A stretch of DNA of 64,000 bases from Acidobacteriota bacterium (GCA_021324935.1 JAJPIE010000090.1:1-64000); one strand, 5' to 3'. Shown: positions 51,331 to 60,533, counted from the first letter of the stretch. Notes: generated by a model from the letters alone, not told the origin. Numbers and translations are program-made.

Positions 51331-53025
51331 ATGAGTGCGACAATGGATGCGTGGTTACCGAAATCGGTAATCCTTCTTCGCGAGTACAACACACAAAAAT
51401 TTATTTCGGACCTGATCGCCGGCGTCACCGTCGGCCTGGTGGCTCTGCCGCTGGCGATGGCCTTTGCGATTGCATCGGGCGTATCACCCCAGGCGGGGAT
51501 TTACTGCGCGATCGTCACGGGCTTCCTGATTTCCGCGCTGGGCGGTTCGAAAACGCAAATTGGCGGGCCCACCGGCGCGTTCGTTGTCGTCGTGCTCGGC
51601 ATTATCACGCGGTATGGGCTGGATGGCCTCTTCACTTGCACGATGCTCGCGGGCGTTCTGCTCGTGATCATGGGTGTCACCGGCCTTGGCAGCATGGTGA
51701 AGTTTTTCCCGCGGCCGGTCGTGGTCGGCTTCACCAACGGCATCGCCATTCTCATTGCCAGCACGCAGATCCGAGATCTATTCGGCCTGCGCATGGAGCA
51801 TGTACCGGGCGACTTTTTTCACCGCCTGGGCGCCATCGCGGCCAATTTTCATACGTTGAATTGGGTGGCAACCACGGTTGGCTTCGTTTCGCTGGCGGTC
51901 ATGATTTTCTGCGCGAGATTTCTGAAGCGTGTGCCCGGCGCCATCGTGGTCTGCTTTGGCGCAACCGCGGCGGTGGCGCTGTTTCAATTGCCGGTGGAGA
52001 CAATCGGGACGCGCTTCGGGGGCATTCCCAGCGGCCTGCCACACCTGGCCGTGCCGCACTTGCAACCGCAGTTGCTGCTGCACCTGCTTTCGCCCGCGGT
52101 CACCGTGGCGATGCTGGGCGCAATCGAATCGCTCTTCTCCGCCGTCGTCTCCGACAAGATGAGCAACGACAAGCACAATCCCAACGTGGAATTGATCGCG
52201 CAAGGCGTGGCGAATATCGCTTCGCCTTTGTTCGGCGGCCTGCCTGCCACGGGAGCGATCGCCCGGACAGCCACAAATGTCCGCTCCGGCGCGAAAAGTC
52301 CCATCGCGGGAATAATTCACGCTCTCACGCTGCTCGCCGTGATTCTATTCGCCGCGCCGTTGGTGAAAAATGTTCCGCTGGCCGCGCTGGCGGGAATTCT
52401 CTTCATGGTCGCCTATAACATGGGCGATTGGGGGGAAATTCCGGAAATCCTGAAGCTCTCGAAAATGGACATCAGCGTCTGGCTGCTGACGATGACGCTG
52501 ACAGTGGTTGCCGATCTCACCCTAGCTGTCGAAGTGGGCATGATTCTGGCGGCGTTCAGCTTTGTCCGGAAAATCTCGATGACCACCACGGTTTCCAAGG
52601 TCACCGACGAATACATCGAAGGCGGCCGCGCGCATATCCTGCAGGACAAAGACATTCCCGATTACACCGCGGTCTACCGCATCCACGGGCCTTTTCTTTT
52701 CGGCGTGACCGACAAGATCGCCGAGATCACCGAAAATCTCGCTTCCCTTCCTCCGATCGTGATCGTTCGCTTGCGCAATATGACGGCCATTGACGCCACC
52801 GGCATCGCCGCCCTCGAGGAACTTGCCGCGCAACTTCAGGCCAGCGGCCGCTCGATGCTCGTTTGCGGCGCGCGTCCCCAGCCCGCGGCGTTGATGCGCG
52901 AAGCGGGCTTCGAACGGCACATCGGCGCGGAAAATATCTGCGCCAACATCGAGGAAGCGCTCAAGCGCGCGGAAGAGATTCACCAGCGCGGCGCGAGCCA
53001 GCCTGCGGCAGTCCACCAGCGCTGA
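51331..53025 (+). CDS. SulP-family inorganic anion transporter with STAS domain
   Basis: Inner-membrane anion transporter (sulfate, bicarbonate or similar), 564 aa. Membrane domain of some 10-12 segments: FISDLIAGVTVGLVALPLAMAFAIASG opens it, with GGSKTQIGGPTGAFVV and GLPATGAIARTATNVRSGAKSP later. A C-terminal STAS domain (about 440-545) has VIVRLRNMTAIDATGIAALEEL. The final 20 residues are polar. Substrate cannot be told from this: SulP proteins include BicA-type bicarbonate and sulfate carriers. GGAAC lies close upstream of the ATG. Confidence 0.92.
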   Translation: MSATMDAWLPKSVILLREYNTQKFISDLIAGVTVGLVALPLAMAFAIASGVSPQAGIYCAIVTGFLISALGGSKTQIGGPTGAFVVVVLGIITRYGLDGLFTCTMLAGVLLVIMGVTGLGSMVKFFPRPVVVGFTNGIAILIASTQIRDLFGLRMEHVPGDFFHRLGAIAANFHTLNWVATTVGFVSLAVMIFCARFLKRVPGAIVVCFGATAAVALFQLPVETIGTRFGGIPSGLPHLAVPHLQPQLLLHLLSPAVTVAMLGAIESLFSAVVSDKMSNDKHNPNVELIAQGVANIASPLFGGLPATGAIARTATNVRSGAKSPIAGIIHALTLLAVILFAAPLVKNVPLAALAGILFMVAYNMGDWGEIPEILKLSKMDISVWLLTMTLTVVADLTLAVEVGMILAAFSFVRKISMTTTVSKVTDEYIEGGRAHILQDKDIPDYTAVYRIHGPFLFGVTDKIAEITENLASLPPIVIVRLRNMTAIDATGIAALEELAAQLQASGRSMLVCGARPQPAALMREAGFERHIGAENICANIEEALKRAEEIHQRGASQPAAVHQR

Positions 53026-53252
53026 GCCCCCCTTGCCAAGCCTGAAAACTCGTTCATAAACCGCTTCCCCGATCGGAGCGCAATAACAGTTTTCTCATCC
53101 CCCGCCGTTGTTTTGCTGAAAATTCGCCGCGTTTAACTTCCCGCACATCTGCGCGTCTCATCGATGTAACAAAAGCCTCTTAGCCTGATACGAGGCAATT
53201 CAATGACGGAGGATTGCCCACACTCCATTCACAACTTCATGAGGAGAACTCC

Positions 53253-55022
53253 ATGATCAAGAAGTTAGCCGCAGCCGCATTGTTGCTCGGCCTGGTCGCG
53301 ACCACTTTGCCCTCCCCTTTGCGGGCGGATGAGGATCACGACCGGCACTCCCACATCAAACACGTCCTGTTGCTCAGCATCGATGGTATGCACGCCGTTG
53401 ATTATGCAAACTGCGTCGCGTCCAACACCTGTCCAAACCTTGCCGCGCTTGGCAAGACCGGTGTGCATTACACCCGGACAACAACCTCGCGCCCCTCGGA
53501 CTCCTTTCCAGGTCTGATGGCGCTCGTCACCGGCGGCTCACCGAGGACCGTCGGGGCGTATTACGACGTCGCTTACGACCGCGTCCTGGCGCCGCCGGCG
53601 GTAACCACCGGCAACGGCCTGCCCTCGGGACCTTGCAATATGGGCGCCATTAACGGAACGCAGACCGAATATGAGGAAGGCAACGAAATCGACCAGTCGA
53701 AACTCAACGGCGGGTTTTCCGGCTATTCGACGATCGACGGCGGCGTCCAATCGATCGATCCCAACAAGCTGGTGCGCGATCCCTTCAACAACTGTAAGCC
53801 GGTTTACTCCTGGAACTTCATTCGCACCAACACCATTTTTGGCGTGATCCATTCCAACGGCGGATACACTGCCTGGTCCGACAAGCACGCTGCCTACGCT
53901 GCCGTTTCCGGACCCACCGGAACCAATCAGCCCAGCAACGTCGATGACTACTATTCCCCGGAGGTCAACTCTCTCCAGATTCCCCTGCCCGGTATCAAAA
54001 CGGCTGCCCTCAACCCCAGCGCAAGTGTGGATTGCGGCCAACTGGTTCCCAATGGCGATGACTGGACCACGGGTTTCGACTCCATCAAGTGCTATGACCA
54101 GCTCAAGGTCAACGCGGTGGTCAACTGGATCAACGGCAAGACTCACCTCGGAGACCACAAGGCTCCAGTCCCGGCGATTTTCGGCATGAACTTCCAGGCG
54201 GTGAGCGTTGGTGAAAAGTTGATTTCACCCAAGTCTGCTACCAGAACTGACGCAAACTCTGGCGGTTATGAGGATGCCCAGGGTACTCCCAGGCCCAAGA
54301 TGCTCGCCGAGATCCAGTTCGTGGATGCGGCCATCGGTCAAATGGTAAGCGCGCTCAAGGCCAACGGCTTGCTCGATTCCACCACCATCATCGTCACCGC
54401 CAAGCACGGGCAGTCGCCGATCGACCCGAACCGCTTCTTCCCCATTCCCGGCAGCACCGGCAACAACGGCCAACCGCCCTCGGCAATCATTGCGAGCCTT
54501 CTTCCAGCCGTTTACAACGATCCCAATAACGGCCTCGGACTTGCCGAAGACGACATTTCCCAGATTTGGCTGGCAGATTCCGGCCGCACGGCGGAAGCCG
54601 TGGCGGATCTGGAAAATGCCGCTTCGACGATTGGCCTCGGCCAGATCTACTATGGGGCTTCGCTGAGCAACCTGTTCAACACCCCGGGCGTTCCAAACCA
54701 GCCGGGTCCTTGCTGCAAGCTTCGCGAGGGAGGTGACCCCCGCACCCCCGACATCGTCGTGATTCCCAACGTCGGCGTCGTCTACACCGGCGGTCTGAAA
54801 AAGCAGTCCGAGCACGGCGGCTATGCATGGGATGACACCAACGTGATGCTGTTGGTTTCGAATCCAGCTCTCAAGGCCGAAACCGTCAACAGCTTCGTGG
54901 AAACCGCCCAGGTAGCCCCGACAATCCTCAAGCTGCTTGGCCTCGATCCGGAGGCGCTCGACGCCGTCCGGGTCGAAGGCACACCGGTGCTGCCGGCGAT
55001 CCAATTCAACGACGGGCACTGA
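53253..55022 (+). CDS. Secreted alkaline phosphatase-superfamily phosphodiesterase
   Basis: Exported 589-aa enzyme. The ATG at 53253 with GAGGAGA upstream starts a signal peptide (LAAAALLLGLVATTLPSPLRA). The phosphodiesterase/NPP-like domain begins HVLLLSIDGMHAVDY (metal Asp), with the nucleophile region TTTSRPSDSFPGL. IIVTAKHGQSPID supplies a metal His, and SEHGGYAWDDTNV a late His. Insertions distinguish it from standard NPP. Likely substrates are phosphodiesters or phosphonates in the envelope. A strong terminator follows 20 bases after the stop; the 227-base upstream spacer shows no gene. Confidence 0.82.
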   Translation: MIKKLAAAALLLGLVATTLPSPLRADEDHDRHSHIKHVLLLSIDGMHAVDYANCVASNTCPNLAALGKTGVHYTRTTTSRPSDSFPGLMALVTGGSPRTVGAYYDVAYDRVLAPPAVTTGNGLPSGPCNMGAINGTQTEYEEGNEIDQSKLNGGFSGYSTIDGGVQSIDPNKLVRDPFNNCKPVYSWNFIRTNTIFGVIHSNGGYTAWSDKHAAYAAVSGPTGTNQPSNVDDYYSPEVNSLQIPLPGIKTAALNPSASVDCGQLVPNGDDWTTGFDSIKCYDQLKVNAVVNWINGKTHLGDHKAPVPAIFGMNFQAVSVGEKLISPKSATRTDANSGGYEDAQGTPRPKMLAEIQFVDAAIGQMVSALKANGLLDSTTIIVTAKHGQSPIDPNRFFPIPGSTGNNGQPPSAIIASLLPAVYNDPNNGLGLAEDDISQIWLADSGRTAEAVADLENAASTIGLGQIYYGASLSNLFNTPGVPNQPGPCCKLREGGDPRTPDIVVIPNVGVVYTGGLKKQSEHGGYAWDDTNVMLLVSNPALKAETVNSFVETAQVAPTILKLLGLDPEALDAVRVEGTPVLPAIQFNDGH

Positions 55023-55042
55023 CCCAACCTTGAAAGTCAAAC

Positions 55043-55078
55043 GGGGCGCTGGGAGTCATCCCGGCGCCCCATTTTTTT
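55043..55078 (+). terminator. Rho-independent terminator
   Basis: GGGGCGCTGGGA (55043-55054) pairs with TCCCGGCGCCCC (55059-55070) around the loop GTCA, 12 pairs with one G-T, then A and seven T. It lies after the phosphodiesterase gene. Placed between convergent genes; the T-run serves the plus strand. Confidence 0.88.
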
Positions 55079-55090
55079 GCCGCCGAGCGC

Positions 55091-56497
55091 CTAGCGCTTG
55101 AAGCGCACGCTGTCCAATACGTTGGTAAAGGCCCCGCTGAAGCTGTTGTAATCCTCGCGCGGCGCAACGCATACGAAATACACCAGCCCTTCGGGCCGCA
55201 TCACCGTGATCAGCCAGTCGGTCTCCTGCCCGCCGTTCGGCGAATCGTTGGTCAGGAAGGTCGAAAGCGCGCGTTCGCCGTTCAGCGAGACCTCTTTCGG
55301 ATCCCGCGTAATTTTCATGTTCGCGTTTTCCTCTTCCATCGAGGTGATCAGCTTTTCTGTTGCCGCCTGCAGCGCGTCCTGGCCTGCAGGCGGCGTCCCC
55401 TCGAGTTTCGCCACGCTCACCATCATGCCGTAGGCCACCTCTGCCTGGCCCCGGCCGTTGTCTACCACGCCGCCATCGGGTGCCAGCGTCACGTTGTTGC
55501 TATCCCCGTACTTCTTCCAGTCGTCTGGATATTTCAGTTTGGCGGCGCCCACGTCCAGTCCGGCATATTTCTTCGAAGGCGGCGACACCTTCACGGTTCC
55601 AGCTTTCGGAATCCCTGAAACTGCCGCGGCAGCAGCGGCGGGCTTTGCCTTGGCCGCAACCGGCAAGGCCATCACCTCCCTTTTGATGGCTTCAAATTCC
55701 GGCGAATCCTTTTGCGCGTCGGGCGGCGCGCCCCCGAGTTTCCGGATCTCCTCGGACACGCGTTCGACACGGTTTTCCGGGTTCGGGTGATCGGAGAAAA
55801 ATTCCGGCGGGGCTTGCGCGCTGTTGAGCTTCTCAAAGAACGCCGCCATGGCGCGCGGATCGAACCCCGAATCGTACAGCACCTGCGTGCCCATCACGTC
55901 CGCTTGCGTTTCCGCGCTGCGGGAATACTTCAGCAGCACGCTGCCGGTGGCGAATTGCCCGGCGCCCGATATGGCCGCGCCCGCAAGCCCGCCGAAGATC
56001 GAGCCGGCAATGCCCGCGATGCCGCTGCCAATTTGCGCGTATTGCGCCTTGGTGGCCTGATTGGTGCCGTGGCGCAAGGCTACGTGCGAAAGTTCATGGG
56101 CCATTACCGCGGCAAGTTCCGCTTCGTAATCGGCGGCTTCGATCGCGCCGCGATTGATAAACACGTACCCGCCGGGAAGCGCAAAAGCATTGATCGCTTT
56201 GTCGTTCACACAGTGAAATTCCCAGGGATACTTCACCCCGAAGGTATTGAGGTGGTCCACCAGCCGCATGCCGAGTTTGGTGAGATACGCATCCACCTTT
56301 GGATCGTTGCAGAGGGGAGATTGTTTCTCCACTTCGGAGGCGTATTTCGCTCCCATCGAAATGTCCTGCTGGGGAGAGAAAGCGTTCATGCCGGGTTTCA
56401 GACTGGTGCGCTGGGCGTGTGCACTGGAAGAAATCAACGAAAGGGCGGCCGAAAGGAAAAGCAGAAGCACGCAGCGGGCGCGCGACTTGGCGAACAT
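55091..56497 (-). CDS. Secreted M48-family metalloprotease
   Basis: Periplasmic zinc protease of 468 aa, BepA/YfgC-like in its N-terminal half. Signal peptide (CVLLLFLSAALSLISSSAHAQ). HELSH at 134-138 gives the zinc site, with the third ligand Glu in AETQADVMG. An Ala-rich linker (about 275-300) leads to a C-terminal domain (TYPDDWKKYG-like KYPDDWKKYGDSNNVTLAPDG) that resembles PsbP-type folds. BepA-like proteases help outer-membrane protein quality control. It lies downstream of the AAA+ pair, but a terminator separates them. Confidence 0.88.
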   Translation of the reverse strand: MFAKSRARCVLLLFLSAALSLISSSAHAQRTSLKPGMNAFSPQQDISMGAKYASEVEKQSPLCNDPKVDAYLTKLGMRLVDHLNTFGVKYPWEFHCVNDKAINAFALPGGYVFINRGAIEAADYEAELAAVMAHELSHVALRHGTNQATKAQYAQIGSGIAGIAGSIFGGLAGAAISGAGQFATGSVLLKYSRSAETQADVMGTQVLYDSGFDPRAMAAFFEKLNSAQAPPEFFSDHPNPENRVERVSEEIRKLGGAPPDAQKDSPEFEAIKREVMALPVAAKAKPAAAAAAVSGIPKAGTVKVSPPSKKYAGLDVGAAKLKYPDDWKKYGDSNNVTLAPDGGVVDNGRGQAEVAYGMMVSVAKLEGTPPAGQDALQAATEKLITSMEEENANMKITRDPKEVSLNGERALSTFLTNDSPNGGQETDWLITVMRPEGLVYFVCVAPREDYNSFSGAFTNVLDSVRFKR

Positions 56498-56555
56498 AAA
56501 TCCTCCGGAGGAACGGCCGCGAGCGTGCGGCTACCCGAAATTATACGTCTCGGAG

Positions 56556-56592
56556 GGAAAAGAGAAAGCCCGGACGCTGGTTGGTCCGGGCC
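56556..56592 (-). terminator. Terminator after the first AAA+ gene
   Basis: GCCCGGAC (56568-56575) pairs with GTCCGGGC (56584-56591) around an 8-base loop. On the minus strand the stem is followed by TTTCTCTTTT. It sits 23 bases after the AAA+ stop. Confidence 0.7.
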
Positions 56593-56614
56593 TTCGGTTG
56601 GAACTGGGTAATGT

Positions 56615-57778
56615 TTAGCGGGCGAAGCGCGGAGCGGGCTCCGGCGGTAGCTGCACGCCGGGCGCTTCCACCGGACGTCCACCCTTGGCCTGCGTGGCCT
56701 TCGTCGCCGTGGCGGGTTCGACGCGGCGCACCGGAATAGCCACGTTCTCGCCTTCGCGGATGAAGTCCAGATGATCCTCGGAAGGTTCCCAATCGATGCA
56801 AACCATGTCGCCAATGCGCACCTGGTCGGTGGCCAGCAGGTTGGCCATGGGATACACCACGTGCCGCTCAATCGCGCGCTTCAGATGGCGCGCGCCGTAG
56901 CGCTGGTCCGTGCCTTCCTGCAGCAGAAAATCGCGTCCGTTGGTGGTCACGCGGAACAGAAACTGCCCCTTGGCGGTTTCCAGCACGCGTTGCTGCACCA
57001 TCGCCAGCTCGATGTCCAAAACCTGTTCGAGTTGCTTGCGCTGAAGCGGGTGGAACACCACCACCTTGTCCAGCCGATTCATGAACTCGGGAGAAAACTT
57101 GCGGCGCGCCGCTTCCACCGCGGTACGCTCCACTTTTTCGTCCAGATTCGCCTTCGGCTTGTCGTCGGCCTTCACGAAACCAAAACCCCCGCCCATCAAT
57201 TCCGTAATCTCCCCGCCGCCGAGATTCGACGTCAGGAAGATGACCGTCTGCGAGAGGTCTACGCGGCGATTGTCGCCGAGCGTCAACGTGGCCTTGTCCA
57301 ACATCCCCAGCAGCAGTTGCCAGAGCGCGTCGCTGGCTTTCTCAATTTCGTCAAACAGCAGGAACGAGAGTTTCAACTTCTCCGTGTGGCTCTTCGCCAG
57401 CTCTTCCTGGGTAATCAGCGGATGAGTTTCCCGGTGCCCCAGATAACCTGGCGGCGAACCGATCAGTTTCGCAATTTCGTGGGAGTGCTGGAACTCCGCG
57501 CAATCCACCTTAATCACCAGCCGCGGGTCCCCAAAGAGAATTTCCGCGGCGGCTTCCACGATGCGGGTCTTGCCCGAACCGGTCGGCCCCAGGAACAACA
57601 GATTGCCCACGGGGCGGCCTGGCGAATTCAAGCCGGCGCAGAAGACCTGATAAAGGTCCACGAGCGCCTGCACTCCTTCTTCCTGGCCGACGATCTTCGC
57701 GCGCAGCGATTGGTGAAAGTCGCGCGTATCGTTGCTGCGGATGGTGGGATCCAGTTGTTGCCTTGCCGCTGCTTTCAT
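56615..57778 (-). CDS. Stand-alone ClpB/ClpA D2-like AAA+ ATPase, copy 2
   Basis: 387 aa. One AAA-2-type module without N-domain, D1 or middle domain. Walker A GPTGSGKT (64-71), pore loop GYLGH, Walker B LLFDE, sensor 1 TSNLG, Arg finger in EFMNRLDK, and sensor 2 YGARHLKRAIER. So an active unfoldase-type ring ATPase is expected. It is a close paralogue of the upstream gene (58126-59346); differences concentrate at the ends. It ends FAR in a short Pro/Ala tail. Substrates unknown. The 347-base spacer before it carries three TTGTGTCA boxes. Confidence 0.85.
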   Translation of the reverse strand: MKAAARQQLDPTIRSNDTRDFHQSLRAKIVGQEEGVQALVDLYQVFCAGLNSPGRPVGNLLFLGPTGSGKTRIVEAAAEILFGDPRLVIKVDCAEFQHSHEIAKLIGSPPGYLGHRETHPLITQEELAKSHTEKLKLSFLLFDEIEKASDALWQLLLGMLDKATLTLGDNRRVDLSQTVIFLTSNLGGGEITELMGGGFGFVKADDKPKANLDEKVERTAVEAARRKFSPEFMNRLDKVVVFHPLQRKQLEQVLDIELAMVQQRVLETAKGQFLFRVTTNGRDFLLQEGTDQRYGARHLKRAIERHVVYPMANLLATDQVRIGDMVCIDWEPSEDHLDFIREGENVAIPVRRVEPATATKATQAKGGRPVEAPGVQLPPEPAPRFAR

Positions 57779-58125
57779 AGAGCCTTCTCCGAACGGTGCT
57801 GGCCCCTCGCCTCACCGCTCTGATTTCACAGGTGAGACGTTTGCGCGTCTCAACCCGGAAGATAACTGCTCAAGAGCATGGGAAATGCCAATGTGAGAAA
57901 AGAATGACAAAAACGGAAACCACTGGAAGTTCAACAAGATAGGTGTGTTGCTGCAGTGGAAACTGTCTCATTCGCCCAAAAGCTGTGCCGATTGTGTCAA
58001 ATATTGAGAGCCTTGAAACAATTTGTGTCAAAGCTCACAGCCGTTGGGTTATAAGTGACACAATCGCTGCATGGCTCTCTCGATGAACCAGTTACCCCGT
58101 CATCAAGCGGACTTGCCCGCCGTGA
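57779..58125. promoter_or_regulatory. Spacer with three TTGTGTCA boxes between the two AAA+ genes
   Basis: TTGTGTCA occurs at 57992-57999 and 58023-58030, and inverted (TGACACAA) at 58056-58063. Centres are 31 and 33 bases apart, about three helix turns. A further inverted repeat TGAGACG-TTTGCG-CGTCTCA lies at 57833-57852, close to the start of the downstream ATPase gene. The gene copy 2 therefore seems to have its own, controlled promoter. No known operator matched. Confidence 0.55.
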
Positions 58126-59346
58126 CTAGCGGAGTTCCTTCTTACGTCCTTGCAACGTTTGCCTCGCGACCGCCGGGGTCGCCGTCGGCAACGCCGGACG
58201 CGCGGACGCCGCATCAGCCACCGCTTCCGCAGGTGCGTCCTTGCTCAAGCCGTCTTCCAGAGGCGCTCCAGCGGCGGGAACCAGCCCCTCCGGATTCTCC
58301 TGCGCCACGATCGCGCCTTCCTTCTCTCGCACGAACGTCAGCTCCTTATGTACGCCGTCCCAATCCACGCGCACCAGGTCGCCCAGATTGACCTGCTGCG
58401 TGGCGAGCAAGTTCGCCAGCGGATAAACCAGGTAGCGCTCGATGGCGCGCTTCAAATGCCGGGCGCCGTAGCGCTGGTCTGTGCCTTCCTGGAGCAGGAA
58501 CTCGCGCCCCGAATCGGTGACGCGAAATAGAAACTTGTGGGTGGCCGTATCCAGCACGCGCTTCTGCACCAGGCCGAGTTCGATATCGAGAACCGATTCC
58601 AGTTCGGGCCTCTTCAATTGGCGGAAGACGACCAGCTTGTCGAGGCGGTTCATGAATTCCGGCGAAAACTTGCGCCGCGCCGCCTCCACCGCCGTGCGTT
58701 CCACCTTTTGATCCAGGTTCGTCTGCGGTTTGTCCGTGGACTTCACAAAGCCATAGCCGCCGTCCATCAAATCGGTGATTTCGTGCGCTCCCAGGTTCGA
58801 GGTCATAAAGATGACCGTTTGCGAAAGATCCACGCGGCGATTGTCGCCCAGCGTCAGCGTGGCCTTGTCCAGCATGCCCAGCAAAAGTTGCCAGAGGGCG
58901 TCGCTGGCCTTCTCAATCTCGTCGAACAGGAGAAACGAAAGCTTCAGATTGTCCGTGTGGTTCTTTGCCAGCTCTTCCTGCGTAATTAATGGATGAGTTT
59001 CCCGGTGCCCCAGATATCCCGGCGGCGAGCCGATTAACTTCGCAATTTCGTGGGAGTGCTGGAACTCGGCGCAGTCAATCTTGATGACCGCACGCGGGCT
59101 GCCAAAAAGGATTTCAGCGGCGGCTTCGACGATGCGCGTTTTGCCGGAACCCGTCGGCCCTAGAAACAACAAGTTCCCAACGGGGCGGCCGGGAGAGTTC
59201 AACCCGGCGGTGAAAACCTGGAACAATTCGACCAACGCCTGCACGCCGTCATTCTGGCCGACGATCTTTGCCCGCAGCGCTTTCTCAAACTCGATAGTAT
59301 CCGCGCTGCGCACATTCGGATTCAGTGAAACGTCGCCTGTCGCCAT
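58126..59346 (-). CDS. Stand-alone ClpB/ClpA D2-like AAA+ ATPase, copy 1
   Basis: 406 aa, same architecture as copy 2: Walker A GPTGSGKT (63-70), pore loop GYLGH, Walker B LLFDE (139-143), sensor 1 TSNLG, EFMNRLDK and YGARHLKRAIER. Long stretches are identical to copy 2, so the pair arose by local duplication. It has an extra C-terminal tail of about 50 residues (Ala/Pro-rich, ending RKKELR). It starts 10 bases after the stop of the upstream unknown gene, so they are one operon. ClpB-type disaggregase action without N-terminal domains is inferred. Confidence 0.85.
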   Translation of the reverse strand: MATGDVSLNPNVRSADTIEFEKALRAKIVGQNDGVQALVELFQVFTAGLNSPGRPVGNLLFLGPTGSGKTRIVEAAAEILFGSPRAVIKIDCAEFQHSHEIAKLIGSPPGYLGHRETHPLITQEELAKNHTDNLKLSFLLFDEIEKASDALWQLLLGMLDKATLTLGDNRRVDLSQTVIFMTSNLGAHEITDLMDGGYGFVKSTDKPQTNLDQKVERTAVEAARRKFSPEFMNRLDKLVVFRQLKRPELESVLDIELGLVQKRVLDTATHKFLFRVTDSGREFLLQEGTDQRYGARHLKRAIERYLVYPLANLLATQQVNLGDLVRVDWDGVHKELTFVREKEGAIVAQENPEGLVPAAGAPLEDGLSKDAPAEAVADAASARPALPTATPAVARQTLQGRKKELR

Positions 59347-59356
59347 GACCGCCTCC

Positions 59357-60010
59357 CTAGCGTCTCCGGAAATCCGGAGCCGCTGTTCCGTACCGGCCGC
59401 CTGCCCGGTTCATTCTCTTCAGATGGTCCCTGCCCCCAAACTGATCGAGCTTTACCTGGATGGTGGAGTAGAGCAGCCGCAGTTGTACCAGCAGCTCCTG
59501 CGCCACCGCGGGCGATTCGGAAAGCCGAAGCATCTGGGGATACAGATCCGCCAGATCGAGATTGAGATTGCGGAGGCTCTGAACGAGTTTTTGAACGGCT
59601 GGGGACTCGGGGTCAGCGAGATCGATCTGGTTGTCCAACTGTTCGCGAAGCGACCGCCAGTTGAGATCGATGAAGGGGTGCTTCTTGGAGACCTGCTTGA
59701 CGACCGCGTCGGTGATGCGGGCGCGTTCGCCAAGCCGGGCGAGATGCAGTTGCCGCACTTTTCCGCCGCGGCGCACATTGTGCACCAGGTAGTAGGCATT
59801 TCCCTTGCGGCGGACAAAGGCCATGGCGTTTGGCTGCAGCCTGTATCTTACAAGCGGTCCAGGACTGAACCTCGGCGTAGTGTAAGATACTTCCACTACA
59901 TCTGGCAAGATTGGATGCGGCGAATGAGTAATCGTTGCCCGTCTCCCGGATGCGACCAGGTTGGCGCAAGCCGCGCGGATTTCCCCATCGGATTTTTCGC
60001 TGCGTTTCAT
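59357..60010 (-). CDS. Unknown protein upstream of the AAA+ genes
   Basis: 217 aa, not recognised as a whole. The segment GNAYYLVHNVRRGGKVRQLHLARLGE recalls the N-terminus of some transposase-linked or DUF6788-like proteins that read YLV.N.R..GK.RQ. The C-terminal half is helical (AVQKLVQSLRNLNLDLADLYPQM...SESPAVAQELLVQLRLLYSTI). It ends with basic residues. Its stop lies 10 bases before the start of AAA+ copy 1, so it probably works with it as adaptor, substrate or regulator. A 10-base inverted repeat (59843-59852, 59881-59890) lies within its coding sequence. Confidence 0.6.
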   Translation of the reverse strand: MKRSEKSDGEIRAACANLVASGRRATITHSPHPILPDVVEVSYTTPRFSPGPLVRYRLQPNAMAFVRRKGNAYYLVHNVRRGGKVRQLHLARLGERARITDAVVKQVSKKHPFIDLNWRSLREQLDNQIDLADPESPAVQKLVQSLRNLNLDLADLYPQMLRLSESPAVAQELLVQLRLLYSTIQVKLDQFGGRDHLKRMNRAGGRYGTAAPDFRRR

Positions 60011-60132
60011 CGGAGTTTCCTCTACGCGCGCGCTCCGTTGTTTCCGGCCAACTCATACACCTTATCTAACCCGCTTCCGCCGGAAAGGTCGCTTGCGCCC
60101 GCGACGTTTCCCCACTACCATGCTGTTCCTCC

Positions 60133-60492
60133 ATGAGTTGGGATCCCGTCTACAAACTCGTGCAACAAATTCCCCGCGGACGGGTTACTACCTACGGGAC
60201 GCTCGCCAAGGTTTTGCATTTGCGCGGCGGGGCGAGGACCGCGGGCAGGGCCTTGGCAGCGACCCCTTCCGGCCGCGGCATTCCGTGGCATCGGGTAGTC
60301 GGCGAACGCGGCAAGCTCCTTATTCCCGAACCATACGCGTCCCTCCAAAGAAAACTCCTGGAAAGTGAAGGCGTGAAAATCATCGAGATGCGCGTGGACT
60401 ACGCGCATCACGGCTGGGCGCCCAAGCGCACGACCAAGCCCAGCGTCAAATCCCAAAAGCGCTCCTCCCCGAAAAAGAAGAAGTCGCGTTAG
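60133..60492 (+). CDS. Alkyltransferase-like protein (ATL)
   Basis: 119 aa, homologous to the C-terminal domain of O6-alkylguanine-DNA alkyltransferase. The active-site Cys is replaced by Trp: IPWHRVV where the enzyme has PCHRVV. This is the mark of ATL proteins, which bind O6-alkylguanine without repairing it and flag it for nucleotide excision repair. Helix-turn-helix part IPRGRVTTYGTLAKVL and the arginine-finger region GGARTAGRAL precede it. A Lys-rich tail (KSQKRSSPKKKKSR) of about 25 residues is added, possibly for DNA binding. Divergent from the AAA+ operon. Confidence 0.88.
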   Translation: MSWDPVYKLVQQIPRGRVTTYGTLAKVLHLRGGARTAGRALAATPSGRGIPWHRVVGERGKLLIPEPYASLQRKLLESEGVKIIEMRVDYAHHGWAPKRTTKPSVKSQKRSSPKKKKSR

Positions 60493-60533
60493 AGCCCGGC
60501 CGCCACCTGCGGTACCATAGAAGCTTCGCAACC

